64,000 nucleotides of DNA, taken from contig JAVJOW010000014.1 of assembly GCA_040216555.1 (NCBI GenBank), positions 1 through 64,000 of the forward strand, in the 5' to 3' direction. Made by a program: the position numbers and the translations under genes. The stretch is from Arenibacter sp040216555 (lineage in GTDB: Bacteria; Bacteroidota; Bacteroidia; Flavobacteriales; Flavobacteriaceae). This document shows positions 18,443 through 27,016 of the stretch, in pieces; positions within the stretch are counted from its first letter, which is position 1; every line of letters starts with the position of its first letter. Below the pieces are notes generated by a model. That model was not told where the DNA came from and did no database searches. It saw only the letters and a list, made by a program, of their open reading frames with translations.

Positions 18443-18698
18443 CTTTTTACTACCCTTTATTAAATGGATAGTGGCATGATTTCAAATGGAAACAGCAAAA
18501 TACAGCTCCTTCCCCTAAAGAGGCCTGTCCCGCTTTTTAGCGGGAGGATAAGGTAGCTTCGACGCAGGAGAAGACGGAAGGGTTAGCCTGCGCGACAATC
18601 TGCTTCTTACAGTGCACAGTAGTCAGTATACTAAGATTTAAAAAAAAGTAAACAATATAAACCGGCGGAGCCATAAACCCTGAACCGCAGGATAGTGG

Positions 18699-18845
18699 GC
18701 GAAAGCTCCGAGAGCAGGAGTCCCCTGAGGGACGACGCGGAGTTTCGCACACGGTTTTTCGACCTCGGTGTCGAAAAAATACCTCGGTTAAGGCGCCTTT
18801 TCTTTTGTTTCGTTTACTTTGGGCGAGCAAAGAAAATGAAAATGA
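18699..18845. other. Multi-hairpin structured element
   Basis: Three hairpins lie in a row. GCGAAAGCTCCG (18699-18710) pairs with CGGAGTTTCGC (18738-18748) and encloses GTCCC-CTGA-GGGAC (18720-18733). TTTTTCGAC (18755-18763) pairs with GTCGAAAAA (18770-18778). The last part, from CTTTTCTTTTGTTTCG to CAAAGAAAATGAAA (about 18797-18842), recurs at about 55853-55897. It is GC-rich against its surroundings. This could be a small structured RNA or the end of a mobile repeat; no promoter was identified. Confidence 0.5.
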
Positions 18846-18994
18846 CCCATTACAACGATTTTGCCTATTGGCAGGCGGGCTAGTCCCGATAGCTATCGGG
18901 AGGGCACTAAAATGTCATCATACTATATCCAAGTTTCAGCAGAAATCTGGATAAAAATTGGTACCTTTCTTATAACATATTAAGCTACATATTT

Positions 18995-20134
18995 ATGTCC
19001 TATAACATGGTTATTGCTGGTGCCGGGGGTATTGCCCAGGCCGTTGGATTAATAATGGCGGATTGGGGAACTGTTCCCCTAAAAATATTTATTGGCAATC
19101 GCACATTGGAAAAGGCCGAAAAGGTGGCCGATTGGATAGGGAAGGGCAGTACCGACCCGGGAGTGGCCAAGGGGTTTTGCCTTTCCGAAGCTGGCCTGAC
19201 CAATGAAATGGAGGATATTTTTACACAGGGCGATGTCCTTTTGGATTGTCTGCCCGGCAGCTTGGCGCCCAAAATGGCGAGCTATGCCAAGGATTTTAAA
19301 ATGCACTATGTCAACCTCACCGAATATGTGGCGGAGACCAATGAAATAATAGCATTGGCCAAAAATGCAGAAACCGGTTTTGTGCTCCAATCCGGTCTGG
19401 CACCAGGGTATATCAATCTGTTGGCGCACCATCTCTTTCAGGAATTTTGCAAAAAGCATAAGGTAGACAAGGTAGATAAGCTGCAGTTTAAGGTGGGGGC
19501 CTTAACGGACCATGCCGTGGCACCACATTACTACGGATTTACTTGGAGTCCGGTGGGGGTGGCCACAGAATATCTAAAAGATGCGGAAGCAGTCCGTGAT
19601 TATAAAAAAGTACCCCTTAAATCCCTCTCGGAAAGGGCCACGATCATTATAAATGGTAGGACCTATGAGGAGGACCTTACTTCGGGTGGGGCCGCGGATC
19701 TTCCGGACGCCCTCGCGGGCAAGGTGCGCAATTTGGATTATAAGACCTTGAGATATCCCGGACACTACGCCTGGGTGCAACAACAGCTTGCAGGTTTAGA
19801 AAATACCGATACTTCCATTAAGACCCTTCAGGAGAAAATGGAAGGTGAAATTCCCCATATAGAGAACGACCAAATTGTGCTCTATGCCGCTGTAGAGGGT
19901 AAGGACAGTATGGGTATCCTGAGAAGGAGCGAGGTTTCCAAGCTGATATTCCCTCAAAAAGTGGGAATACATAGACTTAGGGCCATACAGATTACCACTG
20001 CAGCACCTATGGTTCAGGCTGCTTTTATGTTAATGGAGTCCGAACACAAAGGTGTTGTGCTGCAAAGTCAGATAGATCCAAAGCCTTTTTTGAACGGTAA
20101 CTTTATAGCACCTATTTATGGTTATATCAATTAA
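18995..20134 (+). CDS. Saccharopine dehydrogenase-family oxidoreductase
   Basis: This 379-residue cytoplasmic protein starts with a Rossmann motif (VIAGAGGIAQAVG, about 6-18), followed by GNRTLEKAEKVADWIG, the usual saccharopine dehydrogenase NAD(P) segment. VLLDCLPGSLAPKMASYAKDF and YVNLTEYVAETNEI continue the family pattern, and the C-terminal domain contains GLAPGYINLLAH. Family members act in lysine or related amino-acid metabolism; the exact substrate is not evident. It stands alone. A decayed copy of its last codons and downstream sequence lies 268 bases further on. I chose ATG at 18995 because the Rossmann strand begins directly after it. Confidence 0.82.
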   Translation: MSYNMVIAGAGGIAQAVGLIMADWGTVPLKIFIGNRTLEKAEKVADWIGKGSTDPGVAKGFCLSEAGLTNEMEDIFTQGDVLLDCLPGSLAPKMASYAKDFKMHYVNLTEYVAETNEIIALAKNAETGFVLQSGLAPGYINLLAHHLFQEFCKKHKVDKVDKLQFKVGALTDHAVAPHYYGFTWSPVGVATEYLKDAEAVRDYKKVPLKSLSERATIIINGRTYEEDLTSGGAADLPDALAGKVRNLDYKTLRYPGHYAWVQQQLAGLENTDTSIKTLQEKMEGEIPHIENDQIVLYAAVEGKDSMGILRRSEVSKLIFPQKVGIHRLRAIQITTAAPMVQAAFMLMESEHKGVVLQSQIDPKPFLNGNFIAPIYGYIN

Positions 20135-20281
20135 GCTGAGATTGAGTTAGAATACTATTTTGGCCATTTGTCGCTTTTACTTTTATTAAATTAATATCAA
20201 TTATTAAAAACGTAACTCGATGAAATAATTTTGGATTTGCTTTAAAGCAACAAAAGCGCTTTGCCTAGAGGTTTCCTTTTT

Positions 20282-20357
20282 ACCTCTCCTTGGGAGAGCC
20301 TGCCCCGCGAATTCCGCGGGGGTCGGAGATGCCTTTTTAGGCATTTCCGGGTGAGGT
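20282..20357. repeat. 76-bp structured element, copy 2
   Basis: Same architecture as 13325-13398: ends ACCTCTCC and GGTGAGGT, hairpin CCCCGCG-AATTC-CGCGGGG, and a second hairpin CGGAGATGC-CTTTTTAG-GCATTTCCG. The second stem differs from copy 1 by two double changes that keep pairing (A:T to G:C and C:G to A:T) and one change to a G:T wobble. Confidence 0.8.
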
Positions 20358-20370
20358 GAAATATAAAATA

Positions 20371-20463
20371 TTATAGCACCTATTTATGGGAACGTCAATT
20401 GAAATGAAATTGAACTTGTGTACCGTTTTGGCCATTTGTCACTTTTACTTCAATTAAATTATT
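20371..20463 (+). pseudogene. Decayed duplicate of the saccharopine dehydrogenase gene 3' end
   Basis: Bases here align without gaps to 20103-20195 at an offset of 268. The reading IAPIYGNVN-stop corresponds to IAPIYGYIN-stop at the end of the intact gene. The downstream match includes TTTTGGCCATTTGTC and CTTTTACTT. About three quarters of positions agree by eye. It is too short to encode anything and is best seen as a remnant of a tandem duplication. Confidence 0.6.
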
Positions 20464-20569
20464 TTAACATAATGTAAAATCATTGTAAAGACCGTTTTCT
20501 TTTGACCAAAAATGCGTAATATTATTTTTTAATTGATAAAATATCTATTTACAACTTAAATTCAACCTA

Positions 20570-23290
20570 ATGAATCGGCTAATTATCCTCCTTTTAACCC
20601 TAGTTTTTCTTGCTTGTAATTCACGCCAAAACAGCATTTCCATTTTACAGGTACCCGGCAAGGATCAGTACAGTGTCATTGATGAAAATGGAATATCCAT
20701 CTTGGCCAGTGGAAGGTATGTAACTCCGGTAGGGGATAAATTGCGGATTACCCATGATCCCTTTGGGATGGCCGTTTCTCCTGATGGTAGCAAGGCGGTT
20801 ACCCTGCACAATGGGGTTTTTACGGTTATAGATGTTGCCTCCTTGGAGTCGGTCAGGATTCCCAGTTATGATGGCAGCATACCGTCACCTTTGGCCAAGG
20901 GTTCTTTTTTAGGGGTTGAATTTGCCCAAGATTCCAAAACGGTTTATTTAAGCGGGGGAGATACGGGAGCAGTGATCCAATACGATGTGGAGAACCTTTC
21001 AAGAATAGATTCAATCTCCTTGAACGGTATTGTTGACGGGAAGGATTATCAGGATAGTTTTACCTCCGATCTACGGATCAATGAGGCCGAGAACGAATTG
21101 TTGGTGCTGGATAGAGGAAATTTTAGACTGGTGCGTATCGATCTGGATACCAAAAAAATAAAGGGGAGCGTCAATGTAGGGAGGCAGCCTTTTGGCTTGG
21201 CCATCAGTCCCGATAAAAAGCAGGCTTTTGTGGCCAATGTTGGGGTGTATTCCTATCCGCTGATAGAGGGTGCCACTCCGGCCAATTACGATTCTTTAAT
21301 GATTTCCCATCACCCATATGGGGACAACACCAAGGAATCCATAGAAGGTACCGTAGTGGAAGGACGAAAGGTTCCAGGATTGGGGAGTCCGTTACATCCG
21401 GATGCCATGAGTGTCTTTACTATTGATCTGGACAACAATAAGGTGATCAAAAAATTTAAAACGGGACATCAAATAGGACAGACCGTGGAAGATGCGGAAG
21501 TAGTAGGGGGAGCCAGTCCCAATTCCATTGCCGTAGGGAAACAATTCGCCTATATCACCAATGCTACCAACGACAACATTACCATCATTGACCATATAAG
21601 TCAGGAAATTGTAGGCCATATTCCCATTAAGGTGGATCCGCGAATAGACAAATACCGTGGTCTGCTGCCTTTTGGCATCACCATGGATAAGGAGGAGAAA
21701 ACGTTATACGTGGCCTTGTTGGGGTTCAATGCGGTGGCCGTAATAGACATTCCCTCCCAAACCACCAAAGGGCTTATTCCCAGTGGCTGGGGACCCACCA
21801 GGGTGGAATTGTCCAAAGATGAAAAGAACATTTATATAATTACCTGTAGAGGTCTTGGGGCCGGACCCAATGGAGGGAAGGACTTTGTAGAACCACCACA
21901 GGGCGATTACATTGGGGATATTCAATTGGGGAGTTTTCAAAGGGTAGCTATGCCAACCGATGAAAAACTTGCGGAGTATACCAAAATGTCCATTGACAAT
22001 ACCTTCAGGGAAAGTAGCATAACCGATGATGGGACCAATCCTTTGCCTCCCTTGCCAAAGCTGCGTCAGAGTCCTATTAAGCATGTGGTGTATATTACCA
22101 AGGAGAACAGGACCTACGATGAGGTTTTTGGTCAGCTTAAAACAGGAAAGGGCGATAGTACTTTGGCACGCTATGGGGTTAACAATACTTATACCTTGCC
22201 CGATTCCGTACAAGCACAATTTCCAAACCTGCGTATTTCACCCAACCATCATAAGGCCGCAAAGCAATTTGCCTATTCGGACAATTACTATTGCGATAGT
22301 GATGCTTCGGTACACGGCCATCATTGGCTGGTAGGGGTTATTCCCAACGAATGGGTAGAGGCGAATGCCAGTGTGAGCAAGACTGCTAAAATATTTTCCG
22401 ATGCCCCAGGGCGTCGTTTCCCAGGGACCATTGGAAGTGTAGATCCAGAAGATTATGCGGAGATCGGCGGACTATGGGAAGCCTTGGATAGGGAAAAGGT
22501 TTCTTTCTATAATTTTGGACAGGCCAACGAAACGGCACATGTACGCGAAGAATGGTACGATACCAATACCGGGGCTGCCCACGGGGTGATGGTGCCAATG
22601 CAAAAAGCCTTGTTTACTAGAACCAGTCACGATTATGCCGGATATAATATGAACATTCCCGATCAATACCGAATGGATCAGTTTGAAAGGGAGTTTACCG
22701 AGAAATGGATTGAAGGGGAGGAAGAAATGCCGCAATTGGTGACCATGATGTTGCCCAACGATCACGGGGCAAGAGTCCGTCCCGAAGATGGGTATCCTTA
22801 TCCACAGTCTTTTATGGTAGATAATGACCTGGCCGTGGGCAGGGTATTGCATTTTCTGTCCAGAACCAAATATTGGAAGAATATGCTGGTCATCATCACG
22901 GAGGATGATCCCCAGGGCGGTGTAGATCACGTGGATGCCCATAGGTCCATTTTAATGATGGCGGGGCCTTATGTGAAAAAAGGTTATGTCTCCAACACCC
23001 ATGCCAATTTTGGGGCTATTTTAAAGACCATGTACAACATTTTAGATGTGCCCTATGTAAACCAGTTTGATGTTACGGCGTCCTTGTTACAGGATTTTTT
23101 CACTTCGGAGCCCGACTTTACGCCCTATACCTTGGAACGACATGATGAACGTATGTACAATGCCGAACTCTCCATGAAGAAGTACAATAAAACCATAGAC
23201 TGGCGCAAAATAGAACAGGGACCCCCAATGGACAATGAGGATGATGCCCGGGTAAACCATTATGAGAACAAAACGGATGATGAACAATGA
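20570..23290 (+). CDS. Beta-propeller / phosphoesterase fusion lipoprotein
   Basis: This 906-residue protein begins with a lipoprotein signal (lipobox LAC, Cys 16). Residues about 40-420 form a YncE/YVTN-like propeller with repeats such as PFGLAISPDKKQAFVANVG and NSIAVGKQFAYITNATNDN. From about residue 500 a phosphoesterase domain of the alkaline phosphatase superfamily begins: HVVYITKENRTYDEVFGQL supplies the nucleophile threonine region and metal ligand, and VIITEDDPQGGVDHVDAHRS and YVKKGYVSNTHANF the distal metal site. Members of this phosphoesterase group include phospholipase C-like and acid phosphatase enzymes. The substrate is unknown. It is convergent with a TonB receptor gene across a long repeat array. 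Confidence 0.85.
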   Translation: MNRLIILLLTLVFLACNSRQNSISILQVPGKDQYSVIDENGISILASGRYVTPVGDKLRITHDPFGMAVSPDGSKAVTLHNGVFTVIDVASLESVRIPSYDGSIPSPLAKGSFLGVEFAQDSKTVYLSGGDTGAVIQYDVENLSRIDSISLNGIVDGKDYQDSFTSDLRINEAENELLVLDRGNFRLVRIDLDTKKIKGSVNVGRQPFGLAISPDKKQAFVANVGVYSYPLIEGATPANYDSLMISHHPYGDNTKESIEGTVVEGRKVPGLGSPLHPDAMSVFTIDLDNNKVIKKFKTGHQIGQTVEDAEVVGGASPNSIAVGKQFAYITNATNDNITIIDHISQEIVGHIPIKVDPRIDKYRGLLPFGITMDKEEKTLYVALLGFNAVAVIDIPSQTTKGLIPSGWGPTRVELSKDEKNIYIITCRGLGAGPNGGKDFVEPPQGDYIGDIQLGSFQRVAMPTDEKLAEYTKMSIDNTFRESSITDDGTNPLPPLPKLRQSPIKHVVYITKENRTYDEVFGQLKTGKGDSTLARYGVNNTYTLPDSVQAQFPNLRISPNHHKAAKQFAYSDNYYCDSDASVHGHHWLVGVIPNEWVEANASVSKTAKIFSDAPGRRFPGTIGSVDPEDYAEIGGLWEALDREKVSFYNFGQANETAHVREEWYDTNTGAAHGVMVPMQKALFTRTSHDYAGYNMNIPDQYRMDQFEREFTEKWIEGEEEMPQLVTMMLPNDHGARVRPEDGYPYPQSFMVDNDLAVGRVLHFLSRTKYWKNMLVIITEDDPQGGVDHVDAHRSILMMAGPYVKKGYVSNTHANFGAILKTMYNILDVPYVNQFDVTASLLQDFFTSEPDFTPYTLERHDERMYNAELSMKKYNKTIDWRKIEQGPPMDNEDDARVNHYENKTDDEQ

Positions 23291-23437
23291 ACAATTGGCA
23301 ATTATCAATAAACAGTGAACAGTGGGCAGTAAATAGTAATCAGTGAACAGTGAACAGTAAACGGTAATCAGTGATCAGTGATCAGTGATCAGTTCAAAGC
23401 AATAAATTGGTGAACTCTATTTAGGGATGTACAGGCA

Positions 23438-24260
23438 GTCACTTCGAGTTTACCCGGCCTTAAGGCGGGCCCGCCAGCCGGTCGGGCAGGCCTGCCTATC
23501 GGCAGACAGGCCTGCCTACCGTCAGGTAGGTAATCCGATGAAGAAGGATTGTATCGAGAAGTAGTCGGTGTGCAAAAACCGGTTCTCGATACAAAATGGC
23601 TATCGCCCGTCACTTCGAGTGATTTTATGGAGTGAAACGGAATAAAATTGTATCGAGAAGCACTCGAACTGACGATGGAACATATAATTAGATCCCGACC
23701 GTCACTATAAGCCAACCTACCGACAGCCAGGTGTTCCGACGAATAAGGATCATATCGAGAAGCCCTTGAACTGAAAATAGAACTGAGAAGCAAAGTAGAA
23801 TGCCCGTCACTTCGAGTGATTTTATGGAGGGTAGCGTAATAAAATCGTATCGAGAAGTAGACACTGATAACCAAAAAGGTTCTCGATACAAAATGGCTAT
23901 CGCCATTTCACTCGAACTGACGATAGAACATATAATTAGATCTCGACCGTCACTTCAAGCCAACCTACCGACAGCTAGATGATCCGACGAAGAAGGATCA
24001 TATCGAGAAGCAGGCACGGGAATCCAAAACTGTTCTGGATATAAAAGCTATCGCTCGTCACTTCGAGTGGTTTTATGGAGCGTAGCGTAATAAAATTGTA
24101 TCGAAAGTAGACACTGGTAACCAAAAAGGTTCTCGATACAAAATGACTATCGCTCGTCACTTCGAGTGATTTTATGGAGTGAAATGGAATAAAATTGTAT
24201 CGAGAAGCACTCGAACTGACGACCTAAGATAAATCCAGCACTCCAACGTTCACTTCAAGC
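23438..24260. repeat. Array of GTCACTTCGAG / TATCGAGAAG modules
   Basis: Each module begins near GTCACTTCGAG and may contain ATTTTAT-(13 nt)-ATAAAAT, then TTGTATCGAGAAG. It then ends either with CACTCGAACTGACG, an imperfect inverted copy of the module start, or with the TTCTCGATACAA arm. Copies of the inverted-arm hairpin lie at 23549-23594, 23847-23889, 24000-24041 and 24096-24141. The same modules occur singly at about 16785-16880 and 30665-30810. Confidence 0.82.
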
Positions 24261-24360
24261 CTGCCTGACGGCTAGGCAGTCGTAACACGGCAATCCGTTT
24301 TTGGCGGTAAAATATTTATTCCCCCTTCTTGCTTGTGCAGCTTTTTTGCAGTAGGAGGAG

Positions 24361-24445
24361 GTTAGCCTGCCTTGCCGGTAGGCAGGCCTGTCTGCCGATA
24401 GGCAGGCCTGTCTGCCGATAGGCAGGCCTGCCCGACTTTAGGCGG
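24361..24445. repeat. Tandem palindromic units
   Basis: After GGTTAG come a CCTGCCTTGCCGGTAGGCAGG variant, two exact CCTGTCTGCCGATAGGCAGG units, and a CCTGCCCGACTTTAGGCGGGG hairpin. The array is the longest run of this unit in the window. Confidence 0.85.
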
Positions 24446-24514
24446 GGCTAGGGAGGGGTCCAAGGGGAAGGAGTTTTTTTAATCCGTTCTTGGTTTAAAA
24501 CTCAAAAATCACCA

Positions 24515-26572
24515 TTACAAGCTCGCAGAAACCGATAACACTCCAGACCTCCCATATCCATTGACCCCGGACCCATGGTATCTATAATCTTCATTGAAGA
24601 TATTCTGTAATCCAACAGCAATGGTCATGTTATGAATGGAATAACTGCCATGAATATTAAGTACATTCCAACCAGGGGTGCCCCCGAGAGGGATTCTATT
24701 ATCATCTATATCCCCAGAAGCCAAACGATCCTGTTTGCCTGCCAAGAGCCAATCTGCATTAAGGTTCCAGTTCTTTATGGTGTAGGAGGTGGCCAATCGA
24801 CCGAATAGGGGCGGAATCCGGCGTGCCGGTTCATCACTGGTTTTATTCTTGCCATAGGTATAGGCCATATTCCCTGAAAGGTTCCAATTGGGATTCAGGC
24901 TTAGATCCAAGCCCATTTCGGCCCCTTGGATAAAGCCGCGTTCCACATTTTTCTTTTGATATACGGGATAACCTTCAATGCTGTCACCAGCTATTCTGTT
25001 GCGCACAATTAAATCGTACAATTCATTGCGATATAAAAATACTTCGGCCTTCACGGCACGATTGCGAAATTTGTAGCCCAGTTGATATTGGAGCGAATGC
25101 TCCGGTTTTAGATCAAAATTGGGTGTTTCGTACCTAAAATCAACAATGCCCAGGGATCCAAGATCATTAATATTGGGAGCCCTAAAGCCTGTATTGAGGG
25201 AGGCAAAGATATTGGATGTTTCATTCAGTCTTCGCTGTACGGCCAGATTTCCAACCAAGGCCGAGGGTGTAAGTTTGGTAGCGCCCAAGACCGAATCGGT
25301 CACTTTGTTGACAAAGGTATTGAACCGCAAACCTGCCGTAATTTCCCATTGCGCCATACTCAGGGTATGCATGCTGAAAGCGGCAACACTGCTCATGGTG
25401 GCCCCATCGGGATATAATCCGCGATTGGCCGTTTCGTTACTGGTGGTCAGATCCTTATCGGTGCGACTACTTCTTACCTTGTCGTTATAGATTTCAACCC
25501 CACTATTTGCGGACCATATTTTTCCATGGCTGGAAAATGTTTCTGCCGAAAACCCAAAGGTCCTCACCTTATCATTTTCGGTACGAAGGGAAGTGGAGCC
25601 ATTTTTTTGCAATATCCTACCTTCCTCATGATGCTGGAAGGAGGCGGTGACCACCGCCGTTTTAAAGATATTGTTTCTCAGGTCCTGGTGGAGTCTAACA
25701 TAGGCTAGTTCCCTTTTTTGCGGGTCCATCTTATTTATAGCATAATCTTCCAAGGCTACCTTGTGGTACACGGGAACATCTTTTTGATGCACGCGTTGGT
25801 ATACCGAAGTGAGCCGGGAACGGTCCGATAACCATATTTTTCCCTTGAGGTCAAAATCCAATTCGCGGTAGCCTGTTGGAATCTGTGTTCCGGTGGTATC
25901 GCCACCTACGAGGTCCCCAAAATTTCGCCAAGTGGCATTGGCCCTAAAGGCCGTTCGTTTATCACCGTATTTTAAGGCCGCATTGGCCGTCTGTTCCATG
26001 CCCTGTGTCACAAATCGGGTAAAAAGGTCCGTTCCCCAAACTGGTTTTTCGGTATTTTCCACTTCTTTGCTGAAGGCCTGGATGGTTCCCCCTACGGCAT
26101 CGGAACCATATTGTACAGAACCACCTCCGCGTAAAACCTCCATTTTGCCCACGCTGAACACATCAATAGTATTAAAATATTGGTTGGGTCCAGATCTTAC
26201 CGTAGCATTATTGAGGCGGATACCATCATATAGCAGTAAGGTCTGGTTCCCGGTTAAGCCCCTTAAAAATGGCGATCCGCCTCCATGGTTGGTTTTTTGA
26301 ACAAACACTCCGGGAGCCAATAGCAGTGCTTCGGGAGCCGTGCGCAATTGAAATCCTTGGATGGAACTGTTGTTGACGACCTCAATGGCCTCCGGGGTCT
26401 TATATTGTAGAGATCCGTATCGGTTTGACGTAACCACTACCTCCTCCAAGGTATTCAAGGGCAAAGAGTCATTTGTGGATCGGGAGTTTTCCTGGCCAAA
26501 AAGGAATCCTGTGGTACAGTGGAAAATTATGGCAAAAAGTAATTTCGAAGGTCGGTTTAAAACTAAGGTCAT
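24515..26572 (-). CDS. TonB-dependent outer-membrane receptor
   Basis: This 685-residue protein has a signal peptide (cleaved near FLFGQENS), a TonB-box-like LEEVVVTSNR (about 43-52), a plug domain (RTAPEALLLAPGVFVQKTNH, FLRGLTGNQTLLLYDGIRLN, VEVLRGGG-like KMEVLRGGGSVQYGSDAVGG) and a C-terminal barrel ending VLSVSASL. It lacks the carboxypeptidase-like N-terminal domain of SusC-type receptors. The layout resembles siderophore, heme or vitamin receptors, but no binding-protein, ABC or enzyme gene is adjacent to name the ligand. It has no co-directional neighbour, so it is probably monocistronic. Its upstream region contains an inverted repeat. Confidence 0.88.
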   Translation of the reverse strand: MTLVLNRPSKLLFAIIFHCTTGFLFGQENSRSTNDSLPLNTLEEVVVTSNRYGSLQYKTPEAIEVVNNSSIQGFQLRTAPEALLLAPGVFVQKTNHGGGSPFLRGLTGNQTLLLYDGIRLNNATVRSGPNQYFNTIDVFSVGKMEVLRGGGSVQYGSDAVGGTIQAFSKEVENTEKPVWGTDLFTRFVTQGMEQTANAALKYGDKRTAFRANATWRNFGDLVGGDTTGTQIPTGYRELDFDLKGKIWLSDRSRLTSVYQRVHQKDVPVYHKVALEDYAINKMDPQKRELAYVRLHQDLRNNIFKTAVVTASFQHHEEGRILQKNGSTSLRTENDKVRTFGFSAETFSSHGKIWSANSGVEIYNDKVRSSRTDKDLTTSNETANRGLYPDGATMSSVAAFSMHTLSMAQWEITAGLRFNTFVNKVTDSVLGATKLTPSALVGNLAVQRRLNETSNIFASLNTGFRAPNINDLGSLGIVDFRYETPNFDLKPEHSLQYQLGYKFRNRAVKAEVFLYRNELYDLIVRNRIAGDSIEGYPVYQKKNVERGFIQGAEMGLDLSLNPNWNLSGNMAYTYGKNKTSDEPARRIPPLFGRLATSYTIKNWNLNADWLLAGKQDRLASGDIDDNRIPLGGTPGWNVLNIHGSYSIHNMTIAVGLQNIFNEDYRYHGSGVNGYGRSGVLSVSASL

Positions 26573-27016
26573 TATATGGGTAATTGGGTAAAATGATTTT
26601 GGTTGCTCGGTTTTGAGTGGATTTAATCCCTAAAGGGACACTCAGGCCCTTTACATTTTAAGGTGGCAAAATTGGCTTATTTAACTTTATGGGGCATTAA
26701 ATTAGTATGATCTAAAATTTATCTTTTGCAATAATAATAGTTCTTCCAAGAATATGAAAGACAATAATGGCATTGGCAACCATTGGGCATGTTAATTATT
26801 GGTTGTTGCCATACCAGGGTTGATAAATCATAAAAGGGTAATATTGGATTTATAATTGATAAATTTTATGTATTGTGATTCTTTATCTTTGGATTGACGC
26901 TGTAGCCCAAAAAAAACAACGATTTTTATGAACCTTTTACGAGTGTTTTGGATTGATTACGGCTTACGGAAAATCAAAAAATACAACTTTATAATTTAAA
27001 AATTTATTGACCATTT
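26573..27016. promoter_or_regulatory. Divergent intergenic region with inverted repeat and -7 candidate
   Basis: The region separates the receptor gene from the sugar operon. TGGCAAC (26774-26780) and GTTGCCA (26805-26811) form a 7-base inverted repeat about 24 bases apart, a possible operator or hairpin. TATCTTTG at 26884-26891 fits the Bacteroidota -7 element for the rightward operon; a TTG at 26856-26858 is 25 bases upstream, a little far for the -33 element. If used, the leader is about 120 nt and includes a 23-codon frame (MNLLRVFWIDYG...) starting at 26929. Confidence 0.4.

Larger units (their letters stand above)
17799..18994. repeat. Repeat-rich spacer with structured element
   Basis: No supportable gene. 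It holds a CAGT heptad tract (about 17805-17925), TTCAATG heptads (about 17956-17990), two direct copies of a ~150-bp module with CCTGCCTGCCGCAGGCAGG and TTTTTGCAGGAGGAAGGGGG (about 18003-18160 and 18286-18442), an inverted copy of the module at 198-300 (about 18508-18620), and a multi-hairpin element (18699-18842). The 97-codon minus-strand frame at 18537-18830 is contained in these repeats. Confidence 0.75.
20135..20569. other. Spacer with a structured repeat between two copies of the gene tail
   Basis: The spacer carries a gapless duplicate (about 20371-20463) of 20103-20195, covering the last codons of the preceding gene and its 3' flank. Between the two copies lies the 76-bp structured element. 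The last 100 bases are AT-rich and should include the promoter of the next gene, but no clear TAnnTTTG element was found. Confidence 0.65.
23291..24514. repeat. Repeat array between convergent genes
   Basis: No supportable gene. It starts with mixed CAAT/CAGT heptads (about 23285-23395), then an array of GTCACTTCGAG-type modules at 23438, 23609, 23701 (GTCACTATAAG), 23806, 23949, 24057, 24156 and 24249, at uneven steps of about 92-171 bases. Stem modules with 20-21-nt loops lie inside it. Tandem palindromic units including exact CCTGTCTGCCGATAGGCAGG copies follow at about 24361-24445. Arms point both ways and no unique equal-length spacers exist, so this is not a CRISPR array. Confidence 0.8.

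Noticed and set aside
18537..18830. 97-codon minus-strand frame
   Set aside because: It lies wholly inside the multi-hairpin element and related repeats, and its sequence resembles no protein I know.
22472..22942. 156-codon frame antisense to the phosphoesterase domain
   Set aside because: It mirrors a conserved catalytic region and shows no independent coding evidence.
23438..24260. Regularly repeated array that looks CRISPR-like
   Set aside because: Steps are uneven (about 92-171 bases), repeat copies vary and are internally palindromic, no unique equal-length spacers exist and no cas gene is in the window.
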